Assembly: GCF_004116455.1 (NCBI RefSeq)
Contig: NZ_PDJU01000006.1
Span: 115,335 to 179,334 of the forward strand
DNA: 64,000 bases
Direction of reading: 5' to 3'
DNA from: Arcobacter sp. F155
Lineage (GTDB): Bacteria > Campylobacterota > Campylobacteria > Campylobacterales > Arcobacteraceae
Below, piece after piece: positions 35,149 through 46,487 of this stretch. Below the pieces are notes generated by a model, which was not told the DNA's origin, did no database searches, and was given only the letters and a program-made list of their open reading frames with translations. Every line of letters begins with the position of its first letter. Position 1 is the first letter of the stretch. The position numbers and the translations under genes were made by a program.

Positions 35149-37481
35149 TATTTAAGTCCTTTGTTTATAGCATCTAGCTTTTTGATTTTCTTGTGAATTT
35201 CAATTGTTAATTCATCTTTATTAGCTTCATTCTCTTCAAAGTTAGCAATTCTATCTTGAAGTGATTTTTCATCTTTTTTTAATTTGTGTTCAAATACTTT
35301 TAGAGGTTCTTCAATTTGTGCAAAGAAGTTCTCAATTAGTGTTTGAGATACATCTTTTGCTTTATGAAGAATATTTGTTTCAATTGAAGAAAACTCTTCT
35401 TTTATAAATGATTCAATACTACTGTTTAAGTCATTTAATTTATTTGCTTTACTTTTTGAAACTTCATTTGTGATTTTTGAAACTAAAACTTCATTTGAAG
35501 AAGTTAAAAAACCAGCTTTAAAGTCATCTTGGAAAAAGCCTCTTGCATCAAAGTTATCATTTTTGTGACCAATTACAAAACCTAAGTCTTGATATTTTTG
35601 CTCACAAACTTCACCAATACTTTGAGATTTTTTGATAAATTTATATCTATAATCTCTGATAATATCAATAATCCCATCTTTAATTGCAGTTTCAACTATT
35701 GTTTTCACCCTTGAACTTGGAGGTCTTTTTTTAGTCTTTTCAAAAGAGTATTTAACATCATTGTAGACTCTTTGTCTAATTACATTTTGAAGCTCTATTA
35801 GTTCAGTATTTAAAAAAGTTTCTAAAGTTTCTAAATATGATTTTGCATCATTTTTATATAAAGATATATCCTCTTTTAAACTTGTAAATATTCTTTTATT
35901 TGTGTCTTTTTTCTGATTAAACTCTTCTAGGTCAGCTTCAAGTTCTTCTTTTGATTTTGAAAGTAATACTAGTTCATAATTAAAAGATTTAATCTCTTTT
36001 TCTATTGTTTTTTGAACTTGTGATTTAGCACTTTTTATAATAAGTTCTGATTTATTTGAACCAGTTCCAAATAGTGTTTCATGCAGATAATTTTCAATCT
36101 CTAAAATACCAGTATCTTCAATATTATAACCAGCATCTATTGCTTCTTGTGCTCTTCCTGTTCTATGAAGTAGAGCCATTTTCCCTGAGATAGGAATAAA
36201 TTTAATACTATTTAAAATATAGTCTAGCTTACTATCTTTATTTTGAGCTCTTAGTTGATTCTCAATAGAAGTTTTTGTGTAGTTAATAACTTCTTCAAGT
36301 TGTTCTTTAGAAACTGTATCAGCTCTTGTTATTACAACTAATAGTTTTGTAACATTTTGGTAAAGTAGTGCATCAATAATAAACTCAACATCTTTTAAAG
36401 TAGCACTTTGAGATACGTTCATAAGGTGAAGCATTAAGTCACATTGAGATAAATACTCTTTTGTAATCTCTTCCCTTTGAATAACTGGGTCATCTAATCC
36501 TGGAGTATCAACAATTTCAATACCTTCTTTTAAAAAGTCTAAGTCTGATTTTAACTCTACATATTTTACAAGATTACATTTTTTACCACTAGCTTCTGCT
36601 GATGTGAATTTTGCAAGATTATTAATATCAACTTTTTCACTTACTGATTCTTCTTTGATTAAATTATCTAACTCATCTTTGAAAATAGACTTTGTCTCTT
36701 TTACAAAATCTGCAATTGATTCTATTTGTTGAGCTGATGATTCAATTCTATCCCACTCATTTTTATTCCAATAAAATACATTTGCTTCTGGTTTTCCATG
36801 TTTTACAATAGTTAAGTTTGCTGTTTCAGGAACAACTGCACTTCCAAGAATCTCTTGTCCCATAAGAGCATTAAGCATTGTAGATTTACCAGCATTCATT
36901 ACACCAGTAATTCCTATAGAGAATTTTTGATTCCCTAAGTAGTCTTGTGTACCACTTAACTCATTTATAAAGTCATCAGTTTTAAATAGCTTTTTTAAAT
37001 CACCAATTGTATTTTCTAAAATAGATTTAGCTTCTTTAAATGGGATTTTTTCTTTTTCTGAAGAGTCATCTAAATTATCAATCTCTTTATTAACAGTTAG
37101 TTCTTCTGGGTCAAAAAGTGAAATTAAAATTTTACAAGAAGATTTTTCAATAATATTTTCATCTTTTAAATATTCAAATGCTCTATGTAGTTTTTCTAGG
37201 TGAACATTTTTTGTATCTACTTTAAGTGAATCAAGTAAGCAGTGTTGTAATTGGTAGATGTCATCTAAAGTTTTAACTTCTTTGTTTGTAACTTTTGCAA
37301 CAAGTTCATTAAAACTATCTAGTGAAATATATTTTTCATAATCTTTTCTAGTAGCACAAAGTACTAAAGCCGTAATATCAAAAAAATCATCTTGGCTTTT
37401 GTTATCAATGGTTCCAAAAGTAGTTGTTTGCTCTATATGTTTCCCATGATAAAGTAAGAAGTAATCATTTGCTAATCCCAT
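35148..37481 (-). CDS. bacterial dynamin-like GTPase, first of pair (DLP1-like)
   Basis: A 777-residue large GTPase. About 160 residues precede the GTPase domain; G1 is GVMNAGKST, G3 is DTPGLDDPV and G4 is TRAD (VVITRADTVS). The C-terminal half is helical with long heptad-like stretches, as in assembly stalks. It corresponds to the larger member of the Campylobacter pair. No transmembrane paddle is obvious. The gene begins only 18 bp after a strong hairpin. Confidence 0.88.
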   Translation of the reverse strand: MGLANDYFLLYHGKHIEQTTTFGTIDNKSQDDFFDITALVLCATRKDYEKYISLDSFNELVAKVTNKEVKTLDDIYQLQHCLLDSLKVDTKNVHLEKLHRAFEYLKDENIIEKSSCKILISLFDPEELTVNKEIDNLDDSSEKEKIPFKEAKSILENTIGDLKKLFKTDDFINELSGTQDYLGNQKFSIGITGVMNAGKSTMLNALMGQEILGSAVVPETANLTIVKHGKPEANVFYWNKNEWDRIESSAQQIESIADFVKETKSIFKDELDNLIKEESVSEKVDINNLAKFTSAEASGKKCNLVKYVELKSDLDFLKEGIEIVDTPGLDDPVIQREEITKEYLSQCDLMLHLMNVSQSATLKDVEFIIDALLYQNVTKLLVVITRADTVSKEQLEEVINYTKTSIENQLRAQNKDSKLDYILNSIKFIPISGKMALLHRTGRAQEAIDAGYNIEDTGILEIENYLHETLFGTGSNKSELIIKSAKSQVQKTIEKEIKSFNYELVLLSKSKEELEADLEEFNQKKDTNKRIFTSLKEDISLYKNDAKSYLETLETFLNTELIELQNVIRQRVYNDVKYSFEKTKKRPPSSRVKTIVETAIKDGIIDIIRDYRYKFIKKSQSIGEVCEQKYQDLGFVIGHKNDNFDARGFFQDDFKAGFLTSSNEVLVSKITNEVSKSKANKLNDLNSSIESFIKEEFSSIETNILHKAKDVSQTLIENFFAQIEEPLKVFEHKLKKDEKSLQDRIANFEENEANKDELTIEIHKKIKKLDAINKGLK

Positions 37482-37499
37482 GCATATCTCCTAAAATAT

Positions 37500-37535
37500 A
37501 AAAAGTTAATTACTCCAACGAATAATTAACTTTTT
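37500..37535 (-). terminator. hairpin at the start of the dynamin operon
   Basis: AAAAAGTTAATTA (37500-37512) and TAATTAACTTTTT (37523-37535) form a perfect 13-bp stem with a 10-nt loop. It lies just before the dynamin ribosome site and 11 bp from the frd terminator. It may be a second terminator for frdCAB or a 5'-leader attenuator for the dynamin genes. Confidence 0.6.
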
Positions 37536-37546
37536 ATATGGGGATC

Positions 37547-37570
37547 AAAAAGAGGGAAGACCCTCTTTTT
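37547..37570 (-). terminator. rho-independent terminator of frdCAB
   Basis: AAAAAGAGGG (37547-37556) and CCCTCTTTTT (37561-37570) form a perfect 10-bp stem with a 4-nt loop, immediately after the frdB stop codon on the minus strand. Confidence 0.8.
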
Positions 37571-37571
37571 A

Positions 37572-38306
37572 TTATCTTAGTGCTACTAGTTTTCTTCTTA
37601 AGTAAGCAATTTTATTTTGTAGTGGTAAGTGTTTTGGACAGTGGTCTTCACAAGCCATTAATGACATACAACCAAAGATACCATCATCATCACCAATTAG
37701 TTCATAGAAATCTTCTGCAGTTCTCTTATCATGAGGGTCAACTTCAAATCTAGCAACTCTGTTTAATCCAACAGGTCCAACGAAGTTTGGTCTCATAAGC
37801 ATAGTACCACAAGATGCAACACAAATACCACACTCAATACATCTATCAAGTTCAAAAGTTTCATTTGCTACATCTGGGTCGATTCTTTCTTCCATTTTAG
37901 AAATATCAGTCTCTTCACCATTATCAACAATCCAAGATTTAACTCTCTTAGACATACCATCCATCCATTTACCAGTATTAACTGATAAATCTTTGATAAG
38001 TTCGAATGCTGGCATTGGCATTAATTTAAGTGATCCACTTGGGTAGTTAGCAGTAAGTGTTCTACAAGCAAGTGCAGGTTTACCATTTACTACCATACCA
38101 CAAGAACCACAAATACCAGCTCTACATACGAAGTCAAAAGATAAATCTGGGTCTAACTCTTCTCTAATTTTAGTAAGAGCAATAAAAAGAGTCATTCCTG
38201 GAGTCTCTTCTAATTTATAATCTACGAAGTGAGGTTTAGAAACCTTACTTCTTGGATTAAATTTAAGAACTGATATAGTTATTTCTCTACCTTTTTCAAC
38301 GCTCAT
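37572..38306 (-). CDS. frdB: fumarate reductase/succinate dehydrogenase iron-sulfur subunit
   Basis: A 244-residue electron-transfer subunit. The [2Fe-2S] ligands are in [11 protein letters not shown] with a later cysteine (ALACRTLT); the [4Fe-4S] and [3Fe-4S] motifs are [13 protein letters not shown] and [16 protein letters not shown]. It passes electrons between the flavin of FrdA and the haems of FrdC. It is the last gene of frdCAB, overlapping frdA by one base. The order C-A-B is that of Wolinella and Campylobacter. Confidence 0.95.
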   Translation of the reverse strand: MSVEKGREITISVLKFNPRSKVSKPHFVDYKLEETPGMTLFIALTKIREELDPDLSFDFVCRAGICGSCGMVVNGKPALACRTLTANYPSGSLKLMPMPAFELIKDLSVNTGKWMDGMSKRVKSWIVDNGEETDISKMEERIDPDVANETFELDRCIECGICVASCGTMLMRPNFVGPVGLNRVARFEVDPHDKRTAEDFYELIGDDDGIFGCMSLMACEDHCPKHLPLQNKIAYLRRKLVALR

Positions 38307-40291
38307 TATTTATCTCCTAATCTTTCGTTTTTCTCTTTATAGTTCATAGGTAATTCAAATGGCATTAATGCGTCTTGAATTTCATGTCTATCTTTACCTT
38401 CTGCTTCAAGTTTTTCTCTTACTGAGTCAACTTCATCTTGTCTTTTTGCAGAAAGTTCATTTTCAATAATCATACCCTTAGCACCATAACCTCTAAATGC
38501 TGGAGGCATTTCCATTGTCATAATATCTAAGTCAGCATACTCAATTGTAGGCTCAATATCATTTGGATTTGGCCAAGTACATAAAGTTCTGTTCATCCAG
38601 TTAGCATCATCTCTTTTTAGATAATCTTCTCTATAGTGTGCACCTCTAGACTCAGTTCTATCTCTTGCACCTTTAGCTACACATAATGCAACTTTTAACA
38701 TTTTTGGAACTCTATATGCTTCTTCAAGTTCTGGGTTACCAGCTCTTTCTTTAGATTTAACAGTGATTTGTTTAGTTTTAACTAATAAATCTTTTAACTC
38801 TTCAACAGCTTCTGCTAAAGGCTCACCAGATCTAAAGATACCAACTTTCTCATCCATTAATTCTTGCATTCTTCTTTTAATTTTGAAGATGTCTTCATTT
38901 CCAGAGTAAGCTAAAATTTCATCTAAGTATGCATCTTGTGCATCTAAGAATTTTTGAACTGTAGCTGTAGGGATTGTAACATCATTAGCTAAACAGTAAT
39001 CAGCAAAGTAGTTACCAATAATCATACCAGCAACAACTGTTTCAGATACTGAGTTTCCACCAAGTCTGTTGAATCCATGCATATCCCAACAAGAAGCTTC
39101 ACCACAAGCAAATAAACCAGATAATCTAGTAGACTCACCAGTTGGTTTAGTTCTAATTCCACCCATTGAGTAGTGTTGCATTGGAAGTACTGGAGCCCAA
39201 CCTTTTTTACCTTCGTCAGCTGGATCAATACCATTAAAGATTTGACAAATTTCTTGTACATCTCTTAAGTTCTTTTCAATGTGCTCTCTACCAAGAATAG
39301 AAATATCTAACCATACGTGATAACCATATGGAGAAGGTACACCTTTACCATTTCTAATGTGCTCAATCATTCTTCTAGAAACAACGTCTCTTGATGCAAG
39401 CTCTTTTTTCTCTGGCTCATAATCAGGCATAAATCTGTGACCGTCAACATCTCTTAGGATACCACCGTCACCTCTACATCCTTCTGTTAATAAAATACCA
39501 GATGGAACAATTGGAGTTGGGTGGAATTGTACAGCTTCCATATTAGAAAGTGTTGCAATACCAGTTTCAAGTGCAATAGCAGCACCTGTACCTTCACAAA
39601 TTACAGCATTTGTTGTTTGTCTAAATACTCTTCCATATCCACCAGTTGCAATACAAGTTCCCTTTGCAACATAAGCTTCTAATTCACCAGTAATTAAATC
39701 TCTAACGATAGCACCATAACATCTTCCATCTTCGTGGATTAATGATAATGCTTCTTTTCTATCTCTAATGTCAACATCATGTTTTAAAGCTTCATTTGCA
39801 ACACCAAATAACATTGTATGTCCTGTTGCATCAGCTGTATAACATGTTCTCCATTTCTTAGTACCACCAAAGTCTCTTGAGTGGATTAATCCATGTCTCT
39901 CTTCTTCTTCAGTAATAGTTGTTTTCTTAGCATTAATAATAGCTTCTCTTGAACCTGCTTTAACTCTAGTCCAAGGCACACCCCATGATGCTAATTCTCT
40001 AATTGCTTTTGGTGCAGTATGTACGAACATTCTTGCAACAGTTTGATCACATCCCCAGTCAGAACCTTTTACAGTATCTGCAAAGTGTAAATCTTCATTA
40101 TCTCCATCAGACATCTTTGAGTTACCTAAAGAAGCTTGCATACCACCTTGAGCAGCAGCACTATGAGATCTTTTAACAGGAACTAATGATAAAACGATAG
40201 TACTTAATCCCTTTTTTTGTGCAGCAACAGCAGCTCTAAGTCCAGCTAATCCTCCACCAATAACTAATGAATCACAGTAATTAATTTTCAT
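38306..40291 (-). CDS. frdA: fumarate reductase/succinate dehydrogenase flavoprotein subunit
   Basis: A 661-residue flavoprotein. FAD-binding [10 protein letters not shown] opens the protein; the covalent-FAD histidine lies in [12 protein letters not shown], and the substrate-site motifs AVQFHPT and [11 protein letters not shown] are present. It interconverts fumarate and succinate on the cytoplasmic side. Length is typical of epsilonproteobacterial FrdA. Direction in the cell depends on electron supply; with a TCA cycle present it may work both ways. Confidence 0.95.
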   Translation of the reverse strand: MKINYCDSLVIGGGLAGLRAAVAAQKKGLSTIVLSLVPVKRSHSAAAQGGMQASLGNSKMSDGDNEDLHFADTVKGSDWGCDQTVARMFVHTAPKAIRELASWGVPWTRVKAGSREAIINAKKTTITEEEERHGLIHSRDFGGTKKWRTCYTADATGHTMLFGVANEALKHDVDIRDRKEALSLIHEDGRCYGAIVRDLITGELEAYVAKGTCIATGGYGRVFRQTTNAVICEGTGAAIALETGIATLSNMEAVQFHPTPIVPSGILLTEGCRGDGGILRDVDGHRFMPDYEPEKKELASRDVVSRRMIEHIRNGKGVPSPYGYHVWLDISILGREHIEKNLRDVQEICQIFNGIDPADEGKKGWAPVLPMQHYSMGGIRTKPTGESTRLSGLFACGEASCWDMHGFNRLGGNSVSETVVAGMIIGNYFADYCLANDVTIPTATVQKFLDAQDAYLDEILAYSGNEDIFKIKRRMQELMDEKVGIFRSGEPLAEAVEELKDLLVKTKQITVKSKERAGNPELEEAYRVPKMLKVALCVAKGARDRTESRGAHYREDYLKRDDANWMNRTLCTWPNPNDIEPTIEYADLDIMTMEMPPAFRGYGAKGMIIENELSAKRQDEVDSVREKLEAEGKDRHEIQDALMPFELPMNYKEKNERLGDK

Positions 40292-40292
40292 A

Positions 40293-41081
40293 TTATGCTA
40301 GCCTCCCTGTATTATCTAATTGCATAACTTGTGCAGTTGGAACATATCTTTCTCCAACTTTTCCAGCTTGTGCATTTTCATAACCTATTTTCATGTATGC
40401 TGCAAGTGTAGCAAATCCTAAAATTAAGAAGAACCATGTTAATGATTTTTTCCATGCTTTTAGTTTTTTTCTAGTTGCTCTTGGGTCATCACCATCGAAC
40501 CATCCCCATTTAACAGCTAATCTATATAATCCAATTGTTCCATGGAATTCAACAGCTAATAATAGTAAGATATATAATGGCCACATCCACTCTGACCATA
40601 CTCTATCCGCAGATGCATAAGGACCAATCTCTGCAGAGTGTGTCATAATGATATATAAGTGTACAGAACCTAAGAAGAACATTGCAAAACCAGTAAATGC
40701 TTGGATAAACCAAAGCTTAGTATCTTCATGTCCCATGTTATCAGCGTGAGCTTTCATAACTTGGTATTGTTTGAAGTTACCTGGTAACTTTCTCATACCT
40801 AAAGCAGCGTGTGTAATAAATACTACAAATATTACAAATGCAGCAATTGAAACTAAAATTGGGCTTCCTCCCTCAATTATGAAGCTAGCCTCTAAAAATT
40901 TAGTTACAGAGTACATAAAGTCTTTACTAATTAAAATAGAAGACACAAGTAACATATGTCCCCACATAAAAAGACCAAGGAAAAGTCCAGTTGCACTTTG
41001 AACATAGTCAAGTTTTGCTGGTACTCTACTTTTCTTTCTCTCTACAGTCTTCCCTAAATAACCTTCTATTAGGTCACTCAT
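40293..41081 (-). CDS. frdC: fumarate reductase cytochrome b subunit (di-haem)
   Basis: A 262-residue protein with five membrane helices. By known alignment with Wolinella FrdC, the four haem-ligand histidines fall at His42, His91, His141 and His180, each offset by exactly two. The menaquinol-site glutamate corresponds to Glu64 and the E-pathway glutamate to Glu178. So this is a menaquinone-linked, di-haem enzyme with compensatory proton transfer, by homology. It heads the operon. Confidence 0.95.
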   Translation of the reverse strand: MSDLIEGYLGKTVERKKSRVPAKLDYVQSATGLFLGLFMWGHMLLVSSILISKDFMYSVTKFLEASFIIEGGSPILVSIAAFVIFVVFITHAALGMRKLPGNFKQYQVMKAHADNMGHEDTKLWFIQAFTGFAMFFLGSVHLYIIMTHSAEIGPYASADRVWSEWMWPLYILLLLAVEFHGTIGLYRLAVKWGWFDGDDPRATRKKLKAWKKSLTWFFLILGFATLAAYMKIGYENAQAGKVGERYVPTAQVMQLDNTGRLA

Positions 41082-41121
41082 TTGACATCCTTTCTAGTGA
41101 TTTTGATTTTATATGAATAGC

Positions 41122-41127
41122 ATTATA
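41122..41127 (-). promoter_or_regulatory. -10 element of frdCAB
   Basis: TATAAT on the minus strand about 40 bp before the frdC ATG, with no clear -35. Upstream at 41174-41190 lies TGTACAATTATTGTGCA, a near-perfect palindrome that could be an operator. Confidence 0.5.
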
Positions 41128-41173
41128 ATAGCGAAAATGTCCTTATAGTGGGCTACAGCGTAGTTGTTTGGAA

Positions 41174-41190
41174 TGTACAATTATTGTGCA
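41174..41190. promoter_or_regulatory. palindrome upstream of frdC
   Basis: TGTACAAT and ATTGTGCA flank a single T; the arms match at 7 of 8 positions. It lies about 47 bp upstream of the frdC -10, where an activator could bind. Confidence 0.35.
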
Positions 41191-41211
41191 AAATATATGG
41201 GGTAGAAATAA

Positions 41212-41235
41212 AAAAGCCCTATTTCTAGGGCTTTT
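41212..41235 (-). terminator. terminator of the nuo operon
   Basis: AAAAGCCCTA (41212-41221) and TAGGGCTTTT (41226-41235) make a perfect 10-bp stem with a 4-nt loop, followed on the minus strand by further Ts. It ends the transcript that comes from nuoN at 41299. Confidence 0.85.
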
Positions 41236-41298
41236 CATTTTTTTGTTGAAAGAAGTAGAATTTTAAAAAATCATACGAGTATGTTACCTATTAACACA

Positions 41299-42807
41299 TC
41301 ATGATTTAATAAATAATGATTGAATCGCAATTTGCGTCATTTCAATCAGTGTATCGATATTCAATGCTGGAATAAAGAACACAATTGCTGAACCAATACC
41401 ACCAACAATAGTAATAATAGCTAAGAATGCGATTGCATAAGTAGATACTCTTTTATCGTTGAAGTCATTGTCCATACACTCTTCTTTAGTAGGGTAGAAG
41501 TACATCATTGCAATAAGTTTAAAGTAGTAGTAAACTGAAATAAATGTTGCAACAATTGCAAGTACTGCTAATAAAATATATCCTGCATTAATAGCTTCTG
41601 TAAATACATAGAATTTACCGATGAAACCAATTGTTGAAGGAATACCAGCAAGTGAGAATAAGAAGATAGTCATCATTGCTGCTAAATATGGTCTTTCTTT
41701 TGCTAAACCTTTGAAATCATCGTATGTAACTCTTACTTTAGTTTCAGAGATAATATGAGAGATGATACCAAATGACCCAAGTGCAGATAAAAGGTAAGCA
41801 ATTAGATAGAATACTGTTGCATATGCTGCATGAATGTTTTGTCCAAGAGCAATAAATGCTAATAATAAATAACCTGTGTGTACAATCGAAGATGCTGCAA
41901 GCATTCTTTTAACAATATTTTGTGTAATTGCAAGCCATGTACCAAATACAAGTGTAAAGATAATAATAACATACATGATTGAATCCCAGAAGTCAATCAT
42001 TGGTGCGATATCTTGTAATACTGCTCTTAAGAAGAAAGAGAATATAGCAATTTTAAATGTAGATGCCATATATGCAGTAATAATCATTGGCGCACCTCTA
42101 TATACATCTAGTACCCAAGATTGGAATGGGAAGGCTGCAATTTTAAATAGGAATGTAAATAAAATTAGCGTTAAACCAATGTATAATAAAGCCATATCTT
42201 CATTTGAGTGAGCTGAAATATATGCTGCAATTTCTGTTAAGTTTGTAGTAGCAGTTGCACCATAAACTAAAACAACACCTAATAAGTAGAATGCTCCAAT
42301 GAAAGAACCTAATACTAAGTATTTGAAAATTGCTTCAACCCTTTTGCTATCTTCACTGTTATAACCAACCATAACATATACAGCAAATGAAGCAATTTCA
42401 AGTGCGATAAATGCAGTTACAAGTTCGTTAGCATTTGCTAATAACATCATACCAAATAGAGCAAATAAAAGGATTGAGAAGAACTCACCTTTAAAATACT
42501 CTTTTGATCTGAAATAGTTTTCACCAATTAATAGTGTTAATAATGTACCTAAAATAAGTAAGATGTTAAAGAAGTTTGAGAACGAGTCAAAAATTAAAAC
42601 ATCATTGAAAATATTATTGTACGGTCTTAATGCAAATGAATCACCTAATGGAATTAAGCTTAAAATTAATGCAATAATTAATAAAACCGACGAAACAGTG
42701 ATGTATTGTTTCGTATTAAACTTTTCTTCGTACATACTCATAAACATTACACCAACAGCTGATAGTAAAATTAATGAAACTGGTAATATGTGTATTAATT
42801 CATTCAT
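41299..42807 (-). CDS. nuoN: NADH dehydrogenase subunit N
   Basis: A 502-residue antiporter-like subunit with about 14 helices. The conserved lysine region is visible in [20 protein letters not shown], and the discontinuous-helix region in [17 protein letters not shown]. It is one of three proton-channel subunits of complex I and the last gene of the operon. It overlaps nuoM by 4 bp. Confidence 0.95.
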   Translation of the reverse strand: MNELIHILPVSLILLSAVGVMFMSMYEEKFNTKQYITVSSVLLIIALILSLIPLGDSFALRPYNNIFNDVLIFDSFSNFFNILLILGTLLTLLIGENYFRSKEYFKGEFFSILLFALFGMMLLANANELVTAFIALEIASFAVYVMVGYNSEDSKRVEAIFKYLVLGSFIGAFYLLGVVLVYGATATTNLTEIAAYISAHSNEDMALLYIGLTLILFTFLFKIAAFPFQSWVLDVYRGAPMIITAYMASTFKIAIFSFFLRAVLQDIAPMIDFWDSIMYVIIIFTLVFGTWLAITQNIVKRMLAASSIVHTGYLLLAFIALGQNIHAAYATVFYLIAYLLSALGSFGIISHIISETKVRVTYDDFKGLAKERPYLAAMMTIFLFSLAGIPSTIGFIGKFYVFTEAINAGYILLAVLAIVATFISVYYYFKLIAMMYFYPTKEECMDNDFNDKRVSTYAIAFLAIITIVGGIGSAIVFFIPALNIDTLIEMTQIAIQSLFIKS

Positions 42808-44285
42808 TTTGCTGCTCCAATATGTAAAATGTCATTTAAGTAGTGAGTTACAGTTGGCTCAAACTTATCAATGAAAATATCAGGGTAAATACCCATTAAG
42901 AATACAAGAATAACCCATGGAGCTAAACCAACAATCTCTTTGATTTTTAAATCTCTGAATTTAAGAGCTTCACCTTCTCTATCTTGTAAAATTGCTCTTT
43001 GGAACATCCATAACATATATGAAGCACCAATAATAACTGTAAGAGCTGAAATATATCCTAGTGTATGGTTAAATTCGTAAATACCAAAGATAATTAATAA
43101 CTCTGATACGAAACCATTTGTTCCAGGAAGTCCTACGTTTGCAAATAACATAATTGCAAAGATAGTTGTAAAGATTGGAGACTGTTTTGCTAAACCACCT
43201 AAATCTTTAATTGTTTTATATCCTGTTTCATCATGGATAATACCAACAAGTAAGAATAGTGCACCAGTTGCAATTGCGTGAGCAATGATTAAATATAAAG
43301 CACCATTAATACCAAAGGCATTTAATGAGAAGATACCTGCTGCAATGAAACTTAAGTGTGATGCAGAAGAGTATGCGAACATTCTTTTAATATCATCTTG
43401 CATTAGTGCCGCAACACCAAAGTAAACAAGACCAAATAAACCAATAAATACAAACCATGATGAGAATTCAACATAAATCTCTGGGAAAATAGGAATTAAG
43501 AATCTAACGATTGCATAAACACCTAGTTTTGCCATGATTGATGATAATAAGAATACTGCACCAGTAGGAGCATTTTTATATGTTTCCATAATCCACGTAT
43601 GTAATGGGAAAATTGGAATCTTAATAGCAAACGCAGAAAGGAATGCTAAAAATAACCAAATCTTTTCGTTATATGATAATGATGTAATTTGAGTTAATGA
43701 ATCATATTGAAATGACCAAGAACCAAATTCAGCATGATATGTAACTCCTAGGTAAAGCATTGCAACAAACATTAAAAGTGAACCAAGCATAGTATATACT
43801 GTTACTTTAATTGTTGTGAATACTTTATCTCCAAATCCATAAATACCAATCATTAAGAATACTGGTAATAACATAACTTCCCAGAAGAAGTAGAATAAAA
43901 TTACATCTAATGCTAATAGTGAACCAGTAACACCTGCTTGTACTAATAGCATATTAATCCAGTAACCTTTAGTTCTACCTTCCCATAATAGAAGATATGC
44001 TGTAGGAATTAAAATAGCAATCATCATTAAAATAGTTAAAGAGAAACCATCAACACCAATGTAGTAGTTAATACCATAAGAGGCAATCCATGGAACATTT
44101 GTAACGAACTGCATACCTGCACTTGGTTCAAACTCAATATAAAGTTTTAATACAAGTGCTAAGATAACTGTTGTTGTTAAAAATGCAATGTTTCTAACTG
44201 TTTCTACATGCTTAGTAGTAATCATTAAACCAAATGCTACTACTGCTGGTAAAAATATAATAAACGATAAAATATCTGCACTCAT
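42804..44285 (-). CDS. nuoM: NADH dehydrogenase subunit M
   Basis: A 493-residue antiporter-like membrane subunit. Typical sequence includes the glutamate in [15 protein letters not shown], the [24 protein letters not shown] split around the conserved lysine, and SLASHLSFI-like [15 protein letters not shown]. It forms the middle proton channel of the membrane arm. It follows nuoL by one base. Confidence 0.95.
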   Translation of the reverse strand: MSADILSFIIFLPAVVAFGLMITTKHVETVRNIAFLTTTVILALVLKLYIEFEPSAGMQFVTNVPWIASYGINYYIGVDGFSLTILMMIAILIPTAYLLLWEGRTKGYWINMLLVQAGVTGSLLALDVILFYFFWEVMLLPVFLMIGIYGFGDKVFTTIKVTVYTMLGSLLMFVAMLYLGVTYHAEFGSWSFQYDSLTQITSLSYNEKIWLFLAFLSAFAIKIPIFPLHTWIMETYKNAPTGAVFLLSSIMAKLGVYAIVRFLIPIFPEIYVEFSSWFVFIGLFGLVYFGVAALMQDDIKRMFAYSSASHLSFIAAGIFSLNAFGINGALYLIIAHAIATGALFLLVGIIHDETGYKTIKDLGGLAKQSPIFTTIFAIMLFANVGLPGTNGFVSELLIIFGIYEFNHTLGYISALTVIIGASYMLWMFQRAILQDREGEALKFRDLKIKEIVGLAPWVILVFLMGIYPDIFIDKFEPTVTHYLNDILHIGAAK

Positions 44286-44286
44286 A

Positions 44287-46176
44287 TTACAATCCTAAAG
44301 AAATATATAAATAGATAAACACAGCACTCATACCTACAAGCATGAACGCAGCATAAAATCTTACATTAGCATTTTGAATAGTTGCAACTTTTTTACCAAA
44401 CTGAACAAATTGTTCACAAGTTGACATGATAAATCCATCAATGATTTTAGAATCTAAGATTTTATCAATGAAAGATGATATTTTTTTAGAGAATTGAACA
44501 AATACTAAGTCATAGAATTCATCTACATAGAATTTGTTAGCAATAATACCTTTTTCATCTTCTGGTTTGTAAACATCAAAGTTTGCGTATTTTTTGTATG
44601 CAACAAAAATACCTGTCGCTGCTACTAAAATAGATGCAGCCATTAAAATGTACTCAGTTGTATGAGACATATGAATTTTTATAGAGTTAGTTTGTGCTAA
44701 CCAAGTATCAACTAAATGTGAACCACCAAAAATAGCTGGGAAGTTTAAGAACCCTGCAAATACTGCTCCAACTGCTAAAACTAATAGAGGGAAAGTAATT
44801 GTTTTTGATGTGTAAACATAAGGAACTGTTTCTTTATTTGGTGCAACAAATATAACAAAGTAAAGTCTAAACATATAGAATGCTGTTAAGAATGCAGTAA
44901 ACATTCCAATTCCCCAAATTAAGTATTCACCCTCTTGGAAAGCTGCAGCTAAAATTGCATCTTTAGAGAAGAAACCTGAAAATGGTGGGATACCAGCAAT
45001 AGCAATAACACCAATTAAGAATGTAAACTTAATAATCGGAAGTTGTGCTCTATGTTGTGCAATTTTAAAGATATTTTGTTCGTGGTGTAAGGCAATAATA
45101 ATACCACCAGCACCCATGAATAACATAGCCTTAAAGAATGCGTGTGTAAATACATGGAATAGTCCTGAACTATAGAAACCTAAACCAACTGCAATAAACA
45201 TATATCCTAATTGAGACATAGTTGAGTATGCAAGAATCTTTTTAATATCCTGTTGTCTTGTTGCAATAACTGCTGCAAGTAATGCAGAGAATGCACCAAT
45301 ATAAGCAATAAAGATACCAATCTCTTCAACTCCTGCATATAAGAAGTGGAATCTTGCAACCATATATACACCAGCTGTTACCATTGTAGCTGCGTGAATA
45401 AGTGCTGAAATTGGTGTTGGTCCTGCCATCGCATCTGGAAGCCATACATATAATGGAACCTGTGCTGATTTACCCATAGCACCAACAAATAATAAGAAAC
45501 CAGATAATGCTAATAATTCAGGTGAAGCATTTGCAATGTTAGCTTCAAGTGAAGAGAAGCTTAAATCTACTTGTCCAAGTGCAAAGAATAAAGTAACGAT
45601 ACCTAATAAGAATCCAAAGTCACCAACTCTATTTGCAATAAATGCTTTATTACCAGCAATAACATTTTCTTTATCACCATAGTAGAATGCAATTAGTAAG
45701 TATGAACAAACTCCAACACCTTCCCATCCAATGAAAAGAATTACTGGGTTATCTGCAAGTACTAAGATTAACATCGATGCCAAGAAAAGGTTGAAATAAG
45801 CAAAGAATTTACCAAAACCTTTATCTCCTGTCATATAACCAATTGCATAAATGTGAATTAACCATCCAACAAAAGTTACAAACATTGACATAAAGATAGC
45901 TAGGTTGTCACCTAAGAATGCCATAGTAATATTTAAATCACCAATATTTACCCAAGTAAATAATTCTTGCTTAAATGTTACACCACCATCTACCATATCT
46001 AAGAATAGACTTAGTGTAATTAAAAATGCAATTAGTGGAGTACCTGTACCAATAATTGAAAATAGTGTTTCAGATACTGGCTTTCTTTTTACATGGTAAA
46101 AATATAATCCACCATTTAAGATTGCACCAACTAATGGAGCAATAATAATCCAAACTAACAGTGAAGTATCCATCAT
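44287..46176 (-). CDS. nuoL: NADH dehydrogenase subunit L
   Basis: A 629-residue distal antiporter-like subunit. The conserved GWEGVGVCSYLLIAFYYG, GKSAQVPLYVWLPDAMAGPTPISA and LIHAATMVTAGVYM segments are present. The C-terminus carries the long amphipathic transverse helix region and a final anchor helix. Start at ATG 46176 overlaps the nuoK stop (ATGA). Confidence 0.95.
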   Translation of the reverse strand: MMDTSLLVWIIIAPLVGAILNGGLYFYHVKRKPVSETLFSIIGTGTPLIAFLITLSLFLDMVDGGVTFKQELFTWVNIGDLNITMAFLGDNLAIFMSMFVTFVGWLIHIYAIGYMTGDKGFGKFFAYFNLFLASMLILVLADNPVILFIGWEGVGVCSYLLIAFYYGDKENVIAGNKAFIANRVGDFGFLLGIVTLFFALGQVDLSFSSLEANIANASPELLALSGFLLFVGAMGKSAQVPLYVWLPDAMAGPTPISALIHAATMVTAGVYMVARFHFLYAGVEEIGIFIAYIGAFSALLAAVIATRQQDIKKILAYSTMSQLGYMFIAVGLGFYSSGLFHVFTHAFFKAMLFMGAGGIIIALHHEQNIFKIAQHRAQLPIIKFTFLIGVIAIAGIPPFSGFFSKDAILAAAFQEGEYLIWGIGMFTAFLTAFYMFRLYFVIFVAPNKETVPYVYTSKTITFPLLVLAVGAVFAGFLNFPAIFGGSHLVDTWLAQTNSIKIHMSHTTEYILMAASILVAATGIFVAYKKYANFDVYKPEDEKGIIANKFYVDEFYDLVFVQFSKKISSFIDKILDSKIIDGFIMSTCEQFVQFGKKVATIQNANVRFYAAFMLVGMSAVFIYLYISLGL

Positions 46177-46487
46177 GACTTCTCTCCTTGTGTTAGTGTT
46201 GTAAAGATATCAGTATCTAGAGACTTTTTAGTTCTAAATAATAAAATGATTACAGATAAGAAAATTGCTGCTTCTGCTGCTGCAATTGAGATAACCATAA
46301 CTGTAATAATTTGTGGGTCCATATTAAAATGATATCTTGCAAATGTTATAAGGAAAAGTGCAATTCCATTTAACATAAGTTCTATTGACATATAAATAAC
46401 AAAGATATTTCTTCTAGCAATTACACCTATAACACCAATAGAAAAAAGAATCATAGAGACAAAAGCATAAGATGTTAAACTAATCAT
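46173..46487 (-). CDS. nuoK: NADH dehydrogenase subunit K
   Basis: A 104-residue three-helix subunit. The conserved membrane glutamate lies in VIYMSIELMLNGIAL and the second in AAAEAAIFLSVIILLFR. It connects the quinone module with the antiporter subunits. Its start overlaps the nuoJ stop. Confidence 0.95.
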   Translation of the reverse strand: MISLTSYAFVSMILFSIGVIGVIARRNIFVIYMSIELMLNGIALFLITFARYHFNMDPQIITVMVISIAAAEAAIFLSVIILLFRTKKSLDTDIFTTLTQGEKS

